Origin: Rossellomorea aquimaris
Lineage (GTDB): Bacteria; Bacillota; Bacilli; Bacillales; Bacillaceae_B
Direction of reading: 5' to 3'
NCBI RefSeq assembly: GCF_008180865.1
Contig: NZ_VTEX01000001.1
Span: forward strand, 375,116 to 439,115
Length of the DNA: 64,000 bases
Part shown: one piece after another, positions 17,244-24,978 of the stretch
How positions within the stretch are numbered: the first letter of the stretch is position 1
How the letters are laid out: each line of letters starts with the position of its first letter
Translations under genes and position numbers: made by a program
The notes under the pieces: model-generated
The model's database searches: none
The model's input: only the letters and a program-made list of their open reading frames with translations
Told to the model about the DNA's origin: nothing

Positions 17244-17537
17244 CTATCTTTGGGGGTATATATTAATATTCTCTGTAAAGTTGTACGGTGAAGATTGGAT
17301 ATTGTTTCCACCATAGGGTTGTTGGTAAGCAGGGTAAGGATACCCTCCGTAAGGCGGATAAGGTGGATAGCAAGCAGGACCGTAGCAAGGTCTGTTGAAA
17401 AGGAATGGACTAATGGCCAACCCAGCTAACCCACCTGCTATAAATGGTAATCCAAAGAATGGGAAGAAGCGCTGATCTCTTCCTCTAAACTGTGGATTAT
17501 TGTGATATGGGTAATATGCGTGTTGATACATATACAA
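17244..17537 (-). CDS. Tyr/Pro/Gly-rich small protein, candidate spore coat protein
   Basis: 97 residues (95 from the internal ATG at 17531). It contains a Tyr/His-rich N-terminus, a hydrophobic stretch FIAGGLAGLAISPFLF and a run rich in Tyr, Pro and Gly (YPPYPPYGGYPYPAYQQPYGG region, residues ~57-77) with two Cys. This composition is typical of Bacillus coat or crust proteins. An AGGAGG site is 5 bases before TTG 17537. The mother-cell type -10 upstream supports sporulation expression. No specific family is recognised. Confidence 0.6.
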   Translation of the reverse strand: MYMYQHAYYPYHNNPQFRGRDQRFFPFFGLPFIAGGLAGLAISPFLFNRPCYGPACYPPYPPYGGYPYPAYQQPYGGNNIQSSPYNFTENINIYPQR

Positions 17538-17561
17538 TAAACCTCCTCTCTCTATTCACAT

Positions 17562-17570
17562 TAGTGTATG
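17562..17570 (-). promoter_or_regulatory. Mother-cell (SigE/SigK-type) -10 element
   Basis: Read on the minus strand this is CATACACTA, matching CATANNNTA (SigK) and CATACANT (SigE). It lies about 25 bases before the start codon. I could not identify a convincing -35. Confidence 0.4.
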
Positions 17571-17728
17571 GTTCACATTCGAACTGCGCGCCTGTCTCAC
17601 CTACAATAGGCAGACGAATGGAGTGGGGTGTAGGTATTAATTCATATGAAATAAAGAAAATAACGAATATTCTTATAAGAATGTAGGAAATTCTTGGATT
17701 AACTAGTAAAATATAAGGAGGATGCATT

Positions 17729-17752
17729 ATGTGGAAAATGACAGAAGGCTAA
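17729..17752 (+). CDS. Seven-codon leader ORF before the GGDEF-EAL gene
   Basis: ATG TGG AAA ATG ACA GAA GGC TAA, with an excellent AAGGAGGA site at 17715-17722, 6 bases upstream. It ends 15 bases before the cyclase gene, whose own site (AAAAGGATG) overlaps its stop region. It may couple translation or be an evolutionary relic. No peptide function is implied. Confidence 0.3.
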   Translation: MWKMTEG

Positions 17753-17767
17753 AAGGATGACGAATCC

Positions 17768-19861
17768 ATGAACTGGACTACTATTATAGACACCAACGGT
17801 CAAGATCAACAGGTCCTTGACACTGTATTGAAAGAACTTATTTTAGATCATATACATGATATGATTTTTATTATGAAGGTTGAAGAAGGACCTTCTTTCA
17901 GGTACCTATACATAAATGAATCAGCCAAAAGGTATACATCCATTCAGCATGGTGATATGGGGCGCTTATTGGAGGAAGTGGTTTCATTCGAGATGGCTAC
18001 TGACTTACAGGAGAAATACACACAACTAGTTCAAAAGGGTGAGAGCGTTACCTATCAGGATACTTTTTTTCATACGAATGGAAATCAGGTTGTGAACGAA
18101 TCCATACTGACACCCATCAAGGATGGATATGGAAAAGTAGAGTACGTTGTTTCCATTACGAGGGATATAACTTCGTCCATTCTGGAGAAGAAGAAATTAG
18201 TGAAAGCGAAAGAACGCTATAAATCCATTATCGAGCATAATCTGGATGCCATATTCATTCTCGACGGACAAGGTGTCATCAAGGAATCTAACGGAGCAGG
18301 CTGCTCGTTAACAGGCTATTCAAAAGAAAACTTAGTAAATATGAAAATCTATGACTTATTTCATTCTCAAAATGAGAATCTTTTGACAGAATCACTAATT
18401 CAAACATTATTGGGAACTCCTTCTACGATTGATTATAGTCTTCTTCTTAACGAAGCAGGAGAGGAGAAAATAACCCAGCTGAAAATGGTTCCCATCGTTG
18501 TAAAAGAAAAGTGTGACGGCTGTTACATTATTGTGAAGGATATAACCAAGCATCATGAACAGAATGAAATGATCCATTATATGGCTCTGCATGATCAATT
18601 AACTGGTCTTTGGAACAGGAAAGCACTGGATGATCATGTACCTTTGATTATTCATAATATGGAAGAAAGAGGTATAGAGCTCTCGCTTTTATACCTAGAT
18701 CTAGATCGGTTTAAATTTGTAAATGATACGCTTGGTTTAAAGGGAGGAGACCGGTTTCTCAAAAAAATCACAGAGCGCTTGGTAACCCTTACGAACGAAG
18801 AATGTTTATTATACCGACAAGGAGGGGATGAATTTATTTTTCTGTTGAAGAATTGTGGTTTTGAAGATACCAAGACGAAAGCGAAGGAAATATTGGCACT
18901 GTTCATAGACCCTTTCACTATAGATGAACAGGAATTTTACATCTCTCCTTCGGTTGGAATCAGCCGTTATCCTGCAGATGGATATGATTCTAATTCACTC
19001 ATCCAAAAAGCTGCTCAAGCACTCTTTGAAGTAAAAGAAAAAGGAAGAGCCCATTATCGTTTTTACCAAACGCATATGAAATCAAGTTTTCCGAATTATA
19101 TCATTATGGAAGCACATTTAAGAAGAGCGATAGAGAAGGGGGAGCTGTATGTCCACTATCAGCCACAGGTAAACTTAGCTACAGGTACAATTGATAGCTT
19201 CGAAGCATTAGTCCGTTGGAACAACCGTAAATTTGGGTTTGTATCCCCTGCACAGTTCATTCCGTTGGCAGAAGAAACGGGCTTGATTCATCAAATCGGT
19301 GAATGGGTACTGGAGCAAGTGTGTATGCAGCTGCAAAAGTGGCTAACCAAAGGATATAAGACTGTACGTGTGGCCGTCAACATTTCTCCAAAGCAATTTC
19401 TTCAGGAGCAATTAGTAGACACCATTGATTTCTATTTATCAACGTATAATCTTCCCGCTTCCTGCATAGAAATTGAAATTACGGAGGGAGCCATGCAAGA
19501 TACTCAACAAACATTAAAAATGCTGAGAAAGCTTAAAGATCTTGGTGTGTACATTTCTGTGGATGATTTTGGAACAGGATACTCCTCTCTACACTATTTG
19601 AAACGATTCCCCATTGACATACTGAAGATCGATCAATCGTTTGTGAAAGAGATTGGAATGAATCAGAAGGATTCTGCCATAACGACCACCATCATCCATC
19701 TTGCACATAGCCTGGGTCTTGAGGTGATTGCAGAAGGTGTAGAAAGAGAGGGACAAGTTGACTTTCTTAAAGAGGCGAACTGCCAAAAAGCTCAAGGTTA
19801 TTTCTTTAGTAAACCGATCTGCCCGAAGGAAATCGAGCAGCAGCAATTCGTTCTTATGTAA
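17768..19861 (+). CDS. PAS-PAS-GGDEF-EAL cyclic-di-GMP turnover protein
   Basis: 697 residues. Two PAS domains (about 25-140 and 150-275) precede a GGDEF domain (~280-440) with an intact RQGGDEF, and an EAL domain (~450-690) with FEALVRWN, AVNISPKQF, EITEG, DDFGTGYSSL, KIDQSFV and EGVE. Both catalytic sites look complete, so it could make or break c-di-GMP depending on the PAS input. There is no signal peptide or membrane helix, so it is cytoplasmic. It is the counterpart to the degenerate EAL protein 1.5 kb downstream. Confidence 0.93.
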   Translation: MNWTTIIDTNGQDQQVLDTVLKELILDHIHDMIFIMKVEEGPSFRYLYINESAKRYTSIQHGDMGRLLEEVVSFEMATDLQEKYTQLVQKGESVTYQDTFFHTNGNQVVNESILTPIKDGYGKVEYVVSITRDITSSILEKKKLVKAKERYKSIIEHNLDAIFILDGQGVIKESNGAGCSLTGYSKENLVNMKIYDLFHSQNENLLTESLIQTLLGTPSTIDYSLLLNEAGEEKITQLKMVPIVVKEKCDGCYIIVKDITKHHEQNEMIHYMALHDQLTGLWNRKALDDHVPLIIHNMEERGIELSLLYLDLDRFKFVNDTLGLKGGDRFLKKITERLVTLTNEECLLYRQGGDEFIFLLKNCGFEDTKTKAKEILALFIDPFTIDEQEFYISPSVGISRYPADGYDSNSLIQKAAQALFEVKEKGRAHYRFYQTHMKSSFPNYIIMEAHLRRAIEKGELYVHYQPQVNLATGTIDSFEALVRWNNRKFGFVSPAQFIPLAEETGLIHQIGEWVLEQVCMQLQKWLTKGYKTVRVAVNISPKQFLQEQLVDTIDFYLSTYNLPASCIEIEITEGAMQDTQQTLKMLRKLKDLGVYISVDDFGTGYSSLHYLKRFPIDILKIDQSFVKEIGMNQKDSAITTTIIHLAHSLGLEVIAEGVEREGQVDFLKEANCQKAQGYFFSKPICPKEIEQQQFVLM

Positions 19862-19950
19862 CGTTCTAGCCCCGACTTCTTGAGTCAGCCTTGATGATAC
19901 GTTTTATTTTCATTCTTTTTCATTTACGTCTGGCAAAAGCGATGAAATGT

Positions 19951-19979
19951 TTGACAGAGTAGTTCCTATGACTTATTTT
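19951..19979 (+). promoter_or_regulatory. SigA promoter before the 72-residue ORF
   Basis: TTGACA (19951-19956), a 17-base spacer and TATTTT (19974-19979). Confidence 0.6.
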
Positions 19980-20073
19980 AAAGTGAGGAGAGTAAAAGAT
20001 TCATAGACAGGCATATAAGGGTTGAAATCCATGTGAATCAAAGTTCCGAATGCTTTATAAAGGAGAGGGATTT

Positions 20074-20292
20074 ATGAAAAAGACAAAGCGTATGGAAATC
20101 CTATTTCTCCCTACCGATAGAGGAACGATTAAAGCATATATCTATGGCTTTAAATCTCCTCGGTCTTTAGGTCAGGTAGTCGTTTCATATAATAATGTTT
20201 CTGTTGAAGCAAAAGGATATAAGAGAAATAAGACCATTATTAAAGCGCTGACACAATTACACGATACCATTATTAATAATCCGGAAAGCTGA
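20074..20292 (+). CDS. Small basic protein of unknown function
   Basis: 72 residues, basic, predicted beta-rich (MEILFLPTDRGTIKAYIYGF; VVVSYNNVSVEA) with a C-terminal helix. No signal or membrane segment. ATG 20074 has GGAGAGGGA upstream; the frame is open from 20050. A consensus promoter precedes it and a strong terminator follows, so it is its own transcription unit. I do not recognise it. Confidence 0.6.
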   Translation: MKKTKRMEILFLPTDRGTIKAYIYGFKSPRSLGQVVVSYNNVSVEAKGYKRNKTIIKALTQLHDTIINNPES

Positions 20293-20297
20293 TTTTA

Positions 20298-20346
20298 AGA
20301 CTGATTTTTAAGAAGAAGGTATTTTCTTAAAAATCAGTCTTTTTTT
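20298..20346 (+). terminator. Terminator after the 72-residue ORF
   Basis: AGACTGATTTTTAAGAA pairs with TTCTTAAAAATCAGTCT, followed by T7. Confidence 0.9.
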
Positions 20347-20377
20347 ATATTTAAAATGGTAGCAATGCATCACTATG

Positions 20378-20406
20378 TGATAAAATTATGAGTGAACATT
20401 CATTCA
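20378..20406 (+). promoter_or_regulatory. Extended -10 promoter with FadR operator controlling fadH
   Basis: TGATAAAAT (20378-20386) is an extended -10 element. TGAGTGAACATTCATTCA (20389-20406) matches the Bacillus FadR box TGAATGANTANTCATTCA at all but two fixed positions and covers the expected start site. FadR bound here would block transcription until long-chain acyl-CoA accumulates. Confidence 0.75.
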
Positions 20407-20426
20407 TGAATAAGGGGGAGATACAT

Positions 20427-21194
20427 ATGGGAGAACAACAAGTTGTAATTGTAACAGGCGGATCGAATGGTATGGGGAAATATATGGCGAAGCACTTTGT
20501 AGAGTCTGGCGCAAGCGTCGTAGTAACAGGGAGAAATGAAGAAAGACTACAATCGGTGAAAGATGAGTTTTCAGCTCTTGATGGAAAGATTGAAGTCTTT
20601 CAAATGGATGTCAGGGAACAGGAACACGTAAAGGCCATGGTTGAATTTACGGCTGAGAAGTTCGGCAAAATCGATGTACTCATAAACAATGCGGCAGGGA
20701 ATTTTATTTGTCCGGCGGAAAAACTCACGCCTAATGGCTGGAAATCTGTTATTGATATCGTTCTAAATGGAACGTTCCTGTGCTCACATACTGTAGGGAA
20801 TTATTGGATTGAGAACAATCAAAAGGGGTCAATCATTAATATGGTTGCCACGTACGCTTGGAATGCAGGTGCAGGTGTGGCTCATTCTGCCGCTGCCAAA
20901 GCAGGAGTCTTATCGTTAACCCGCACACTTGCCGTCGAATGGGGCCATAAATACGGTATTCGTACAAATGCAATCGCACCTGGACCAATTGAAAGAACCG
21001 GTGGGGCCGAGAAGCTTTGGATATCTGATGAGGCAGCGAAAAGAACGATTGATAGTGTCCCGCTAAAACGTTTAGGAACTCCGGAAGAGATTGCGGACCT
21101 TGCTTACTTTATTGCGTCAGACAAAGCAGCGTATATAAACGGAGAGTGCATCACAATGGACGGGGGCCAATGGCTGAATCAATTTCCGTTCTAA
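20427..21194 (+). CDS. fadH: 2,4-dienoyl-CoA reductase (SDR family)
   Basis: 255 residues. GGSNGMGK cofactor loop, NNAAGNFICPAE and IDIVLNGTF, characteristic of the FadH/peroxisomal DECR type (which lacks the usual YxxxK; HSAAAKAG occupies the position), and an ECITMDGGQWL end. It reduces 2,4-dienoyl-CoA during beta-oxidation of unsaturated fatty acids. ATG 20427 follows AAGGGGGAG. It matches B. subtilis fadH (ykuF) by position, and the FadR box upstream agrees. fadG, which follows in B. subtilis, is absent. Confidence 0.9.
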   Translation: MGEQQVVIVTGGSNGMGKYMAKHFVESGASVVVTGRNEERLQSVKDEFSALDGKIEVFQMDVREQEHVKAMVEFTAEKFGKIDVLINNAAGNFICPAEKLTPNGWKSVIDIVLNGTFLCSHTVGNYWIENNQKGSIINMVATYAWNAGAGVAHSAAAKAGVLSLTRTLAVEWGHKYGIRTNAIAPGPIERTGGAEKLWISDEAAKRTIDSVPLKRLGTPEEIADLAYFIASDKAAYINGECITMDGGQWLNQFPF

Positions 21195-21225
21195 GATAAG
21201 ATAAAATAGGAACGAAATATATATG

Positions 21226-21270
21226 GCTTTCCCGCATATGTCCAAATGGCAGTGCAGGGAAAGCTTTTTG
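21226..21270 (+). terminator. Terminator of fadH
   Basis: GCTTTCCC pairs with GGGAAAGC, followed by T5 (TTTTTG). Confidence 0.75.
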
Positions 21271-21301
21271 TTTATGTCTTTTCGATTCCACTGTATAGTT
21301 G

Positions 21302-21310
21302 TGTTATAAT
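21302..21310 (+). promoter_or_regulatory. Extended -10 promoter of ykuI
   Basis: TGTTATAAT, a consensus -10 (21305-21310) with an upstream TGn. No good -35 is seen, as is common for extended -10 promoters. Confidence 0.5.
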
Positions 21311-21345
21311 TATGCAAAAAAAAGAGTAATGGTGGGGGAGTGCCC

Positions 21346-22569
21346 ATGGACGCATTAGAAGTGTTAACCAATATAGAAAAAGTGATTCCGTACTTTCAAC
21401 CAATTTTCAGTGCGGATGAACATAAAATCATCGGTTACGAAGTATTAGGTAGAATGGAAGTCGATGAAGGGGTCATTGAGAGTCTCGGACCGTTCTTTGG
21501 AGATGAAGAGATACCGGATGAATATAAAATAGATGTGGATGAACGAGTAACCAGACTGGCTCTAAGTAAGTTTTTAAGTGAAAAGCAAGAGGGATATATC
21601 TTTTTAAACCGTGATGCAAGGCTTTTGATGCTTGACCACGGGGAATCCTTTCTGGAATTACTTCAAGACTACGAAAAAAAGGGTTTGGATTTGAACCGGA
21701 CGGTAATTGAGCTGTCTGAAAAAACGTTCGTCGGGGACTTCGATCAGCTTGTTCATTTGCTTCTGTATTACAAAACATATGGAATTAAGATCGCGATTGA
21801 TAACGTGGGCGGAAACAGCGGTCAGTTGGATCGGCTATCTCAATTCTCACCTGATATATTGAAGGTGGATTTATACCAACTGAGAAATGATGCGGGGAAT
21901 AAAGTCTATAAAGATATATTATACAGTTTGTCAATGCTTGCGAGAAAGATTGGTGCTTCCCTCTTGTTTGAGAATATTGAAATCAACTTTCAACTGCAGT
22001 TTGCCTGGTTGAACGGGGGCCGATATTATCAAGGGTATTACCTGCAGCACCCGTCAGACTCATTTTTGAAGCCGGATATCCTCAAAGAAAAATTGAAGGA
22101 AAAATGTCAGGACTATATTCGATATGAGAAGAAGCATCTTGAAGCAGGGTATGAATTCGCAGACGTCCTACATAAAGAAATCAGTCAAAAGCTGCTGATG
22201 ATAAAAAAACAAAGTACTGAGTTCGATGACATACTCTTTGAGTTGGGGAAGTATTTTACCGACAAATGCTTCCGTTTATACATTTGTGATGAGAATGGCT
22301 TCCAAGTGACTAGTAACGTAGTGAAAACAGATCAAAAGTGGCAGATTGAACCAAGGTACAAAGGAAAGAACTGGAGCTGGCGCCCGTATTTTCTGGAAAA
22401 TATCATTCGAATGAGAATCAACAAGAAAGGATTATTATCGGACATATACAGCGATATTGATTCAGGAGAATCCATCCGTACCTATTCATTTCCATTTGGC
22501 AATGGATTATATTTATTTATGGATCTTTCGTATGAATTTTTATTTGAGGAGGATGGTTTGATCTTTTAA
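21346..22569 (+). CDS. ykuI: YkuI-like degenerate EAL-domain protein with PAS/Cache-like C-terminus
   Basis: 407 residues, colinear with B. subtilis YkuI. The EAL domain covers about 1-240. The EAL motif is EVL (YEVLGR), the DDFGTG loop is DNVGGNS, and only parts of the metal site remain, as in YkuI, which binds c-di-GMP but is not a proven phosphodiesterase. The C-terminal part (KNWSWRPYFLENIIRMR) matches the YkuI_C sensor domain. ATG 21346 is spaced correctly from GGTGGGGGAG. Likely a c-di-GMP receptor; this is inference. Confidence 0.88.
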   Translation: MDALEVLTNIEKVIPYFQPIFSADEHKIIGYEVLGRMEVDEGVIESLGPFFGDEEIPDEYKIDVDERVTRLALSKFLSEKQEGYIFLNRDARLLMLDHGESFLELLQDYEKKGLDLNRTVIELSEKTFVGDFDQLVHLLLYYKTYGIKIAIDNVGGNSGQLDRLSQFSPDILKVDLYQLRNDAGNKVYKDILYSLSMLARKIGASLLFENIEINFQLQFAWLNGGRYYQGYYLQHPSDSFLKPDILKEKLKEKCQDYIRYEKKHLEAGYEFADVLHKEISQKLLMIKKQSTEFDDILFELGKYFTDKCFRLYICDENGFQVTSNVVKTDQKWQIEPRYKGKNWSWRPYFLENIIRMRINKKGLLSDIYSDIDSGESIRTYSFPFGNGLYLFMDLSYEFLFEEDGLIF

Positions 22570-22614
22570 TTAGGCTTTTCGAAAAGATTTTTTATAATCA
22601 TATGCTCTTCTTGG

Positions 22615-22781
22615 GCTCTGTCAATTAGTGTATGCTGGATGGTGAGGTGAACTGCTCCGCTTTCCGCGGACGTTCGGCCGAGCCTCCTCAGCTTCGATTC
22701 CGGGGTCTCGGCACGCCCGTACTTCCGCAGGAGTCTACACAGTTCCCCTCACCATCTTTAAGAAATTTTTAGTGACAGAGC
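22615..22781. repeat. GC-rich dispersed repeat, copy 1, bounded by inverted repeats
   Basis: GCTCTGTCA (22615-22623) and TGACAGAGC (22773-22781) form 9-bp terminal inverted repeats. Inside, a 17-bp arm at 22638-22654 pairs with 22740-22756. The core (CTCCGCTTTCCGCGG, GAGCCTCCTC, GGGGTCTCGG, CGCAGGAGTC) is much richer in G+C than the surroundings. There is no coding capacity, which fits a non-autonomous, MITE- or REP-like element. Confidence 0.65.
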
Positions 22782-23117
22782 TAAAAGGTGTCTATAATCA
22801 ATCTAGCTATAGCTAGAACACAGAGTATTGATTTTTCCTCAAAAGGAAATCAACATCTCCTCATCATAAAATTTTGTTATTATTTTATTCCTTATAAAAA
22901 AATATAATTAGGTCGCATCTCTTATTACTATGATCTTGGTTTGGATACATCTGGGTGTAGATTTAGGATGCGATTCCCATTTATCCAATGGAGTCTCCAC
23001 TAAAACCGTGGCTAACTGTTTAATTTAAAGCTTTATAATTGTAATTTAGAATAGGGCAATCAATCTTTGGTGGGAAATAACAATAAACATTCACTAAAAA
23101 CAGATTTTTGAGCTCCT

Positions 23118-23154
23118 TTGTAGATAGTTGAACAAACGCTCAACATATCTACAA
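23118..23154. repeat. Inverted repeat
   Basis: TTGTAGATAGTTGA (23118-23131) and TCAACATATCTACAA (23140-23154) pair almost fully around an 8-base loop. No T-run follows, so it is not a standard terminator. Confidence 0.5.
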
Positions 23155-23215
23155 TAGGAATTTTTTGTGCTTGTCTATACGTCAATAGGCTTTCAGAATA
23201 TAGAAGCACAGAGTG

Positions 23216-23336
23216 GATTGTAGCGGAAGGCACTTGACTCCTGCGGGAGATAGAGGAAAGGTCGAGACCCCGCAGAAGCCCGAGGAGGCTCGACTTCCTC
23301 CCCGGGGAATCTTGTGCCTGGAGCGGAAAGGAACGG
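23216..23336. repeat. GC-rich dispersed repeat, copy 2 (opposite orientation)
   Basis: The reverse complement carries the same ordered blocks as the copy at 22615-22781: CTCCGC-like start, GAGCCTCCTC, GGGGTCTCG and CCGCAGGAGTC. The two copies are inverted with respect to each other and about 450 bases apart. Confidence 0.6.
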
Positions 23337-23398
23337 TTTCTGTTTTCACCCTACCACTCCTGATGGATTAACTTTTTGGGGAAGTGTGTAAAGGCTAC

Positions 23399-23671
23399 CA
23401 AAGCCCTTCTGTTTTTCTTGATGTCCAGCTGCAGGGCTTAGAGGCTCGAGGTCATAAGCCAAAGCTGACAAAAAGGCAAAATGCGCCTTTCTGTCAGCTT
23501 CGTCTTATGCTTGTCGCCTCTGGTCAAAGCCCTTCCGCTTTTCTTGATGTCCAGCTATAGGGCTTAGAGGCTCGAGGTCATAAGCCAAATCTGACAAAAA
23601 GGCAAAATACGCCTTTCTGTCAGCTTCGTCATATGCTTGTCGCCTCTGGCAAAGCCCTTCCGCTTTTCTTG
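23399..23671. repeat. Tandem repeat, ~126-bp unit, two full copies and a partial third
   Basis: Units begin with CAAAGCCCTTC at 23399, 23525 and 23650. Each full unit contains nested inverted repeats: AGAGGC with GCCTCT, GGTCATAAGC with CTTATGCTTG, and TGACA with TGTCA. The copies differ at only a few positions. A fragment resembling the boundary (GTCCAGCTCCAG in reverse complement) occurs again near 57509-57530. Confidence 0.8.
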
Positions 23672-23731
23672 TATAGCGTTTTCCTATTGGGACAAATTAT
23701 TCTTAAGGACATTTTGTAAGGAGGGGCTATG

Positions 23732-23971
23732 ATGAGTATATATATGATCGTGCTTTCCCTGATTGTCATAGGGATAGCAGGTTATTCGTTGGTGTATACC
23801 TTTAAACTGGCTGGGCAGGAAAAGCGGCTGAAGGGTGAATATGATACAGATATACCGGATGTTGTGAAGGAGCATCCTTATATTCGGAATCCAATTTTCT
23901 TGTCTATCTTAATTGCCACCATTCTCATTACATTGTTTATAATATATTGGTCCATTCGCTATTTATCATAA
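23732..23971 (+). CDS. Small two-helix membrane protein of unknown function
   Basis: 79 residues. One membrane helix at the N-terminus (YMIVLSLIVIGIAGYSLVY) and one at the C-terminus (IFLSILIATILITLFIIYW), with a charged 30-residue loop between. AAGGAGGGG precedes ATG 23732 with good spacing; ATG 23729 is the alternative. It follows the repeat region and ends in a strong terminator. Confidence 0.6.
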   Translation: MSIYMIVLSLIVIGIAGYSLVYTFKLAGQEKRLKGEYDTDIPDVVKEHPYIRNPIFLSILIATILITLFIIYWSIRYLS

Positions 23972-23973
23972 TC

Positions 23974-24009
23974 AAAAGGGTGCCGCATGAATCATGCGGC
24001 ACCCTTTTT
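23974..24009 (+). terminator. Terminator of the small membrane protein gene
   Basis: AAAAGGGTGCCGCATGA with its complement directly after, then T5. Confidence 0.9.
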
Positions 24010-24181
24010 GGTTAAATGTACCATTGATTTTCGTGTTTGACTGTCAATAATAGGGGGAATTTTACAACCAAACCAAAATATATGTCAGTCCTTGTTAGGA
24101 TTTAACGAACAAATGATAACCAATCGACAATTTTCCATTGCTACAATAATTTCAACTAGTTTTTTAAGGGAGGGAAAGCAA

Positions 24182-24682
24182 ATGGAAATGAAAAAATTAT
24201 GGCTATTATTACTTATTGTAGGGCTCGTTACAGCGGCATGTGGGCAAGTCAGTCAAACACAGGCATCAGAATTTACTGAAGATAACGCATTAACTCTTGT
24301 GGAAGATGCCTTTCGTACCCAAGTATCATTAAGTGAAAAACCACAAACGAAGAAACAGATTAATGACAAGCTGTCACAGTATTTCACAAAGGACCTAGCA
24401 GTAAGCTTTATAAAGGAAAATGTTTATGAAGTTGAAGGCGGTTATATCACATTTGGATCGGACTTCGCACCACACTATATTCCATTTTTTAAGTATGATG
24501 AGTCGACTAACGTAAAATACATAGATGGAAAGTGGTACGTGTGGGAAGAACGTAAAAATGAGGAAGAAGGTCCTGTTTCCCAGGTTTCAGGTATAGAAGC
24601 TGTCGTATTAAGTGAAGAAGAAGGTACGTGGAAGGTTTCATCCATTACCTACGAGTTACCAGAAAAAATTCAATCCCAATAA
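24182..24682 (+). CDS. Lipoprotein, possibly DUF3993 (YhfM-like)
   Basis: 166 residues. A type II signal peptide (MEMKKLWLLLLIVGLVTAAC) with Cys20 as the lipidated residue, then a helical segment and a beta-rich domain (GGYITFGSDFAPHYIPFF; GKWYVWEE; GTWKVSSITYEL). The pattern recalls DUF3993 proteins such as YhfM. The function is unknown; it sits at the outer face of the membrane. ATG 24182 has AAGGGAGGG 7 bases upstream. Confidence 0.7.
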   Translation: MEMKKLWLLLLIVGLVTAACGQVSQTQASEFTEDNALTLVEDAFRTQVSLSEKPQTKKQINDKLSQYFTKDLAVSFIKENVYEVEGGYITFGSDFAPHYIPFFKYDESTNVKYIDGKWYVWEERKNEEEGPVSQVSGIEAVVLSEEEGTWKVSSITYELPEKIQSQ

Positions 24683-24689
24683 TACAAGA

Positions 24690-24727
24690 AAAGTTGGCCG
24701 GGAAAAGTGAATCGGCCAACTTTTTTT
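24690..24727 (+). terminator. Terminator of the lipoprotein gene
   Basis: AAGTTGGCCG pairs with CGGCCAACTT, followed by T7. Confidence 0.9.
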
Positions 24728-24744
24728 GGTGGAAAGCCTAAAGT

Positions 24745-24978
24745 TTATTTGTTTAATGCTGAGGTTAGGGCTTCTAGATTGAATCCTGAAATCACTTCAG
24801 AGTCCACGATGATTGTCGGAGTGGAATAAGACTTCAGCTCTTTTACCAAATAATCTCTTGCTTGTTCATCTTCTTTGATATTGATTTCTTTAAATTCAAC
24901 ATTGTGTTCTTTCAAATACATTTTGACCACTTCACAGGGTGGGCATTCTGGTTGAGTGTATAATGTGACTTTTTTCAT
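24745..24978 (-). CDS. Glutaredoxin-like (NrdH-type) small redox protein
   Basis: 77 residues with a thioredoxin fold: VTLYTQPECPPCEVVKMYL carries the CPPC active site, and YSTPTIIVD has the cis-Pro loop. It starts inside the stop of the MBL-hydrolase gene (ATGA overlap), so the two are co-transcribed. The partner is not known. Confidence 0.85.
   Translation of the reverse strand: MKKVTLYTQPECPPCEVVKMYLKEHNVEFKEINIKEDEQARDYLVKELKSYSTPTIIVDSEVISGFNLEALTSALNK

Larger units (their letters stand above)
22570..23731. other. Repeat-rich intergenic region without a supported gene
   Basis: About 1.16 kb between ykuI and a small membrane protein. It contains two opposite copies of one GC-rich dispersed repeat, a tandem ~126-bp repeat, one 14-bp inverted repeat, and the 14-base palindrome CTAGCTATAGCTAG near 22803. 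No open frame with a ribosome site is convincing. Confidence 0.7.

Noticed and set aside
22615..22781. Insertion sequence
   Set aside because: Terminal inverted repeats are present, but there is no transposase frame and no clear target duplication.
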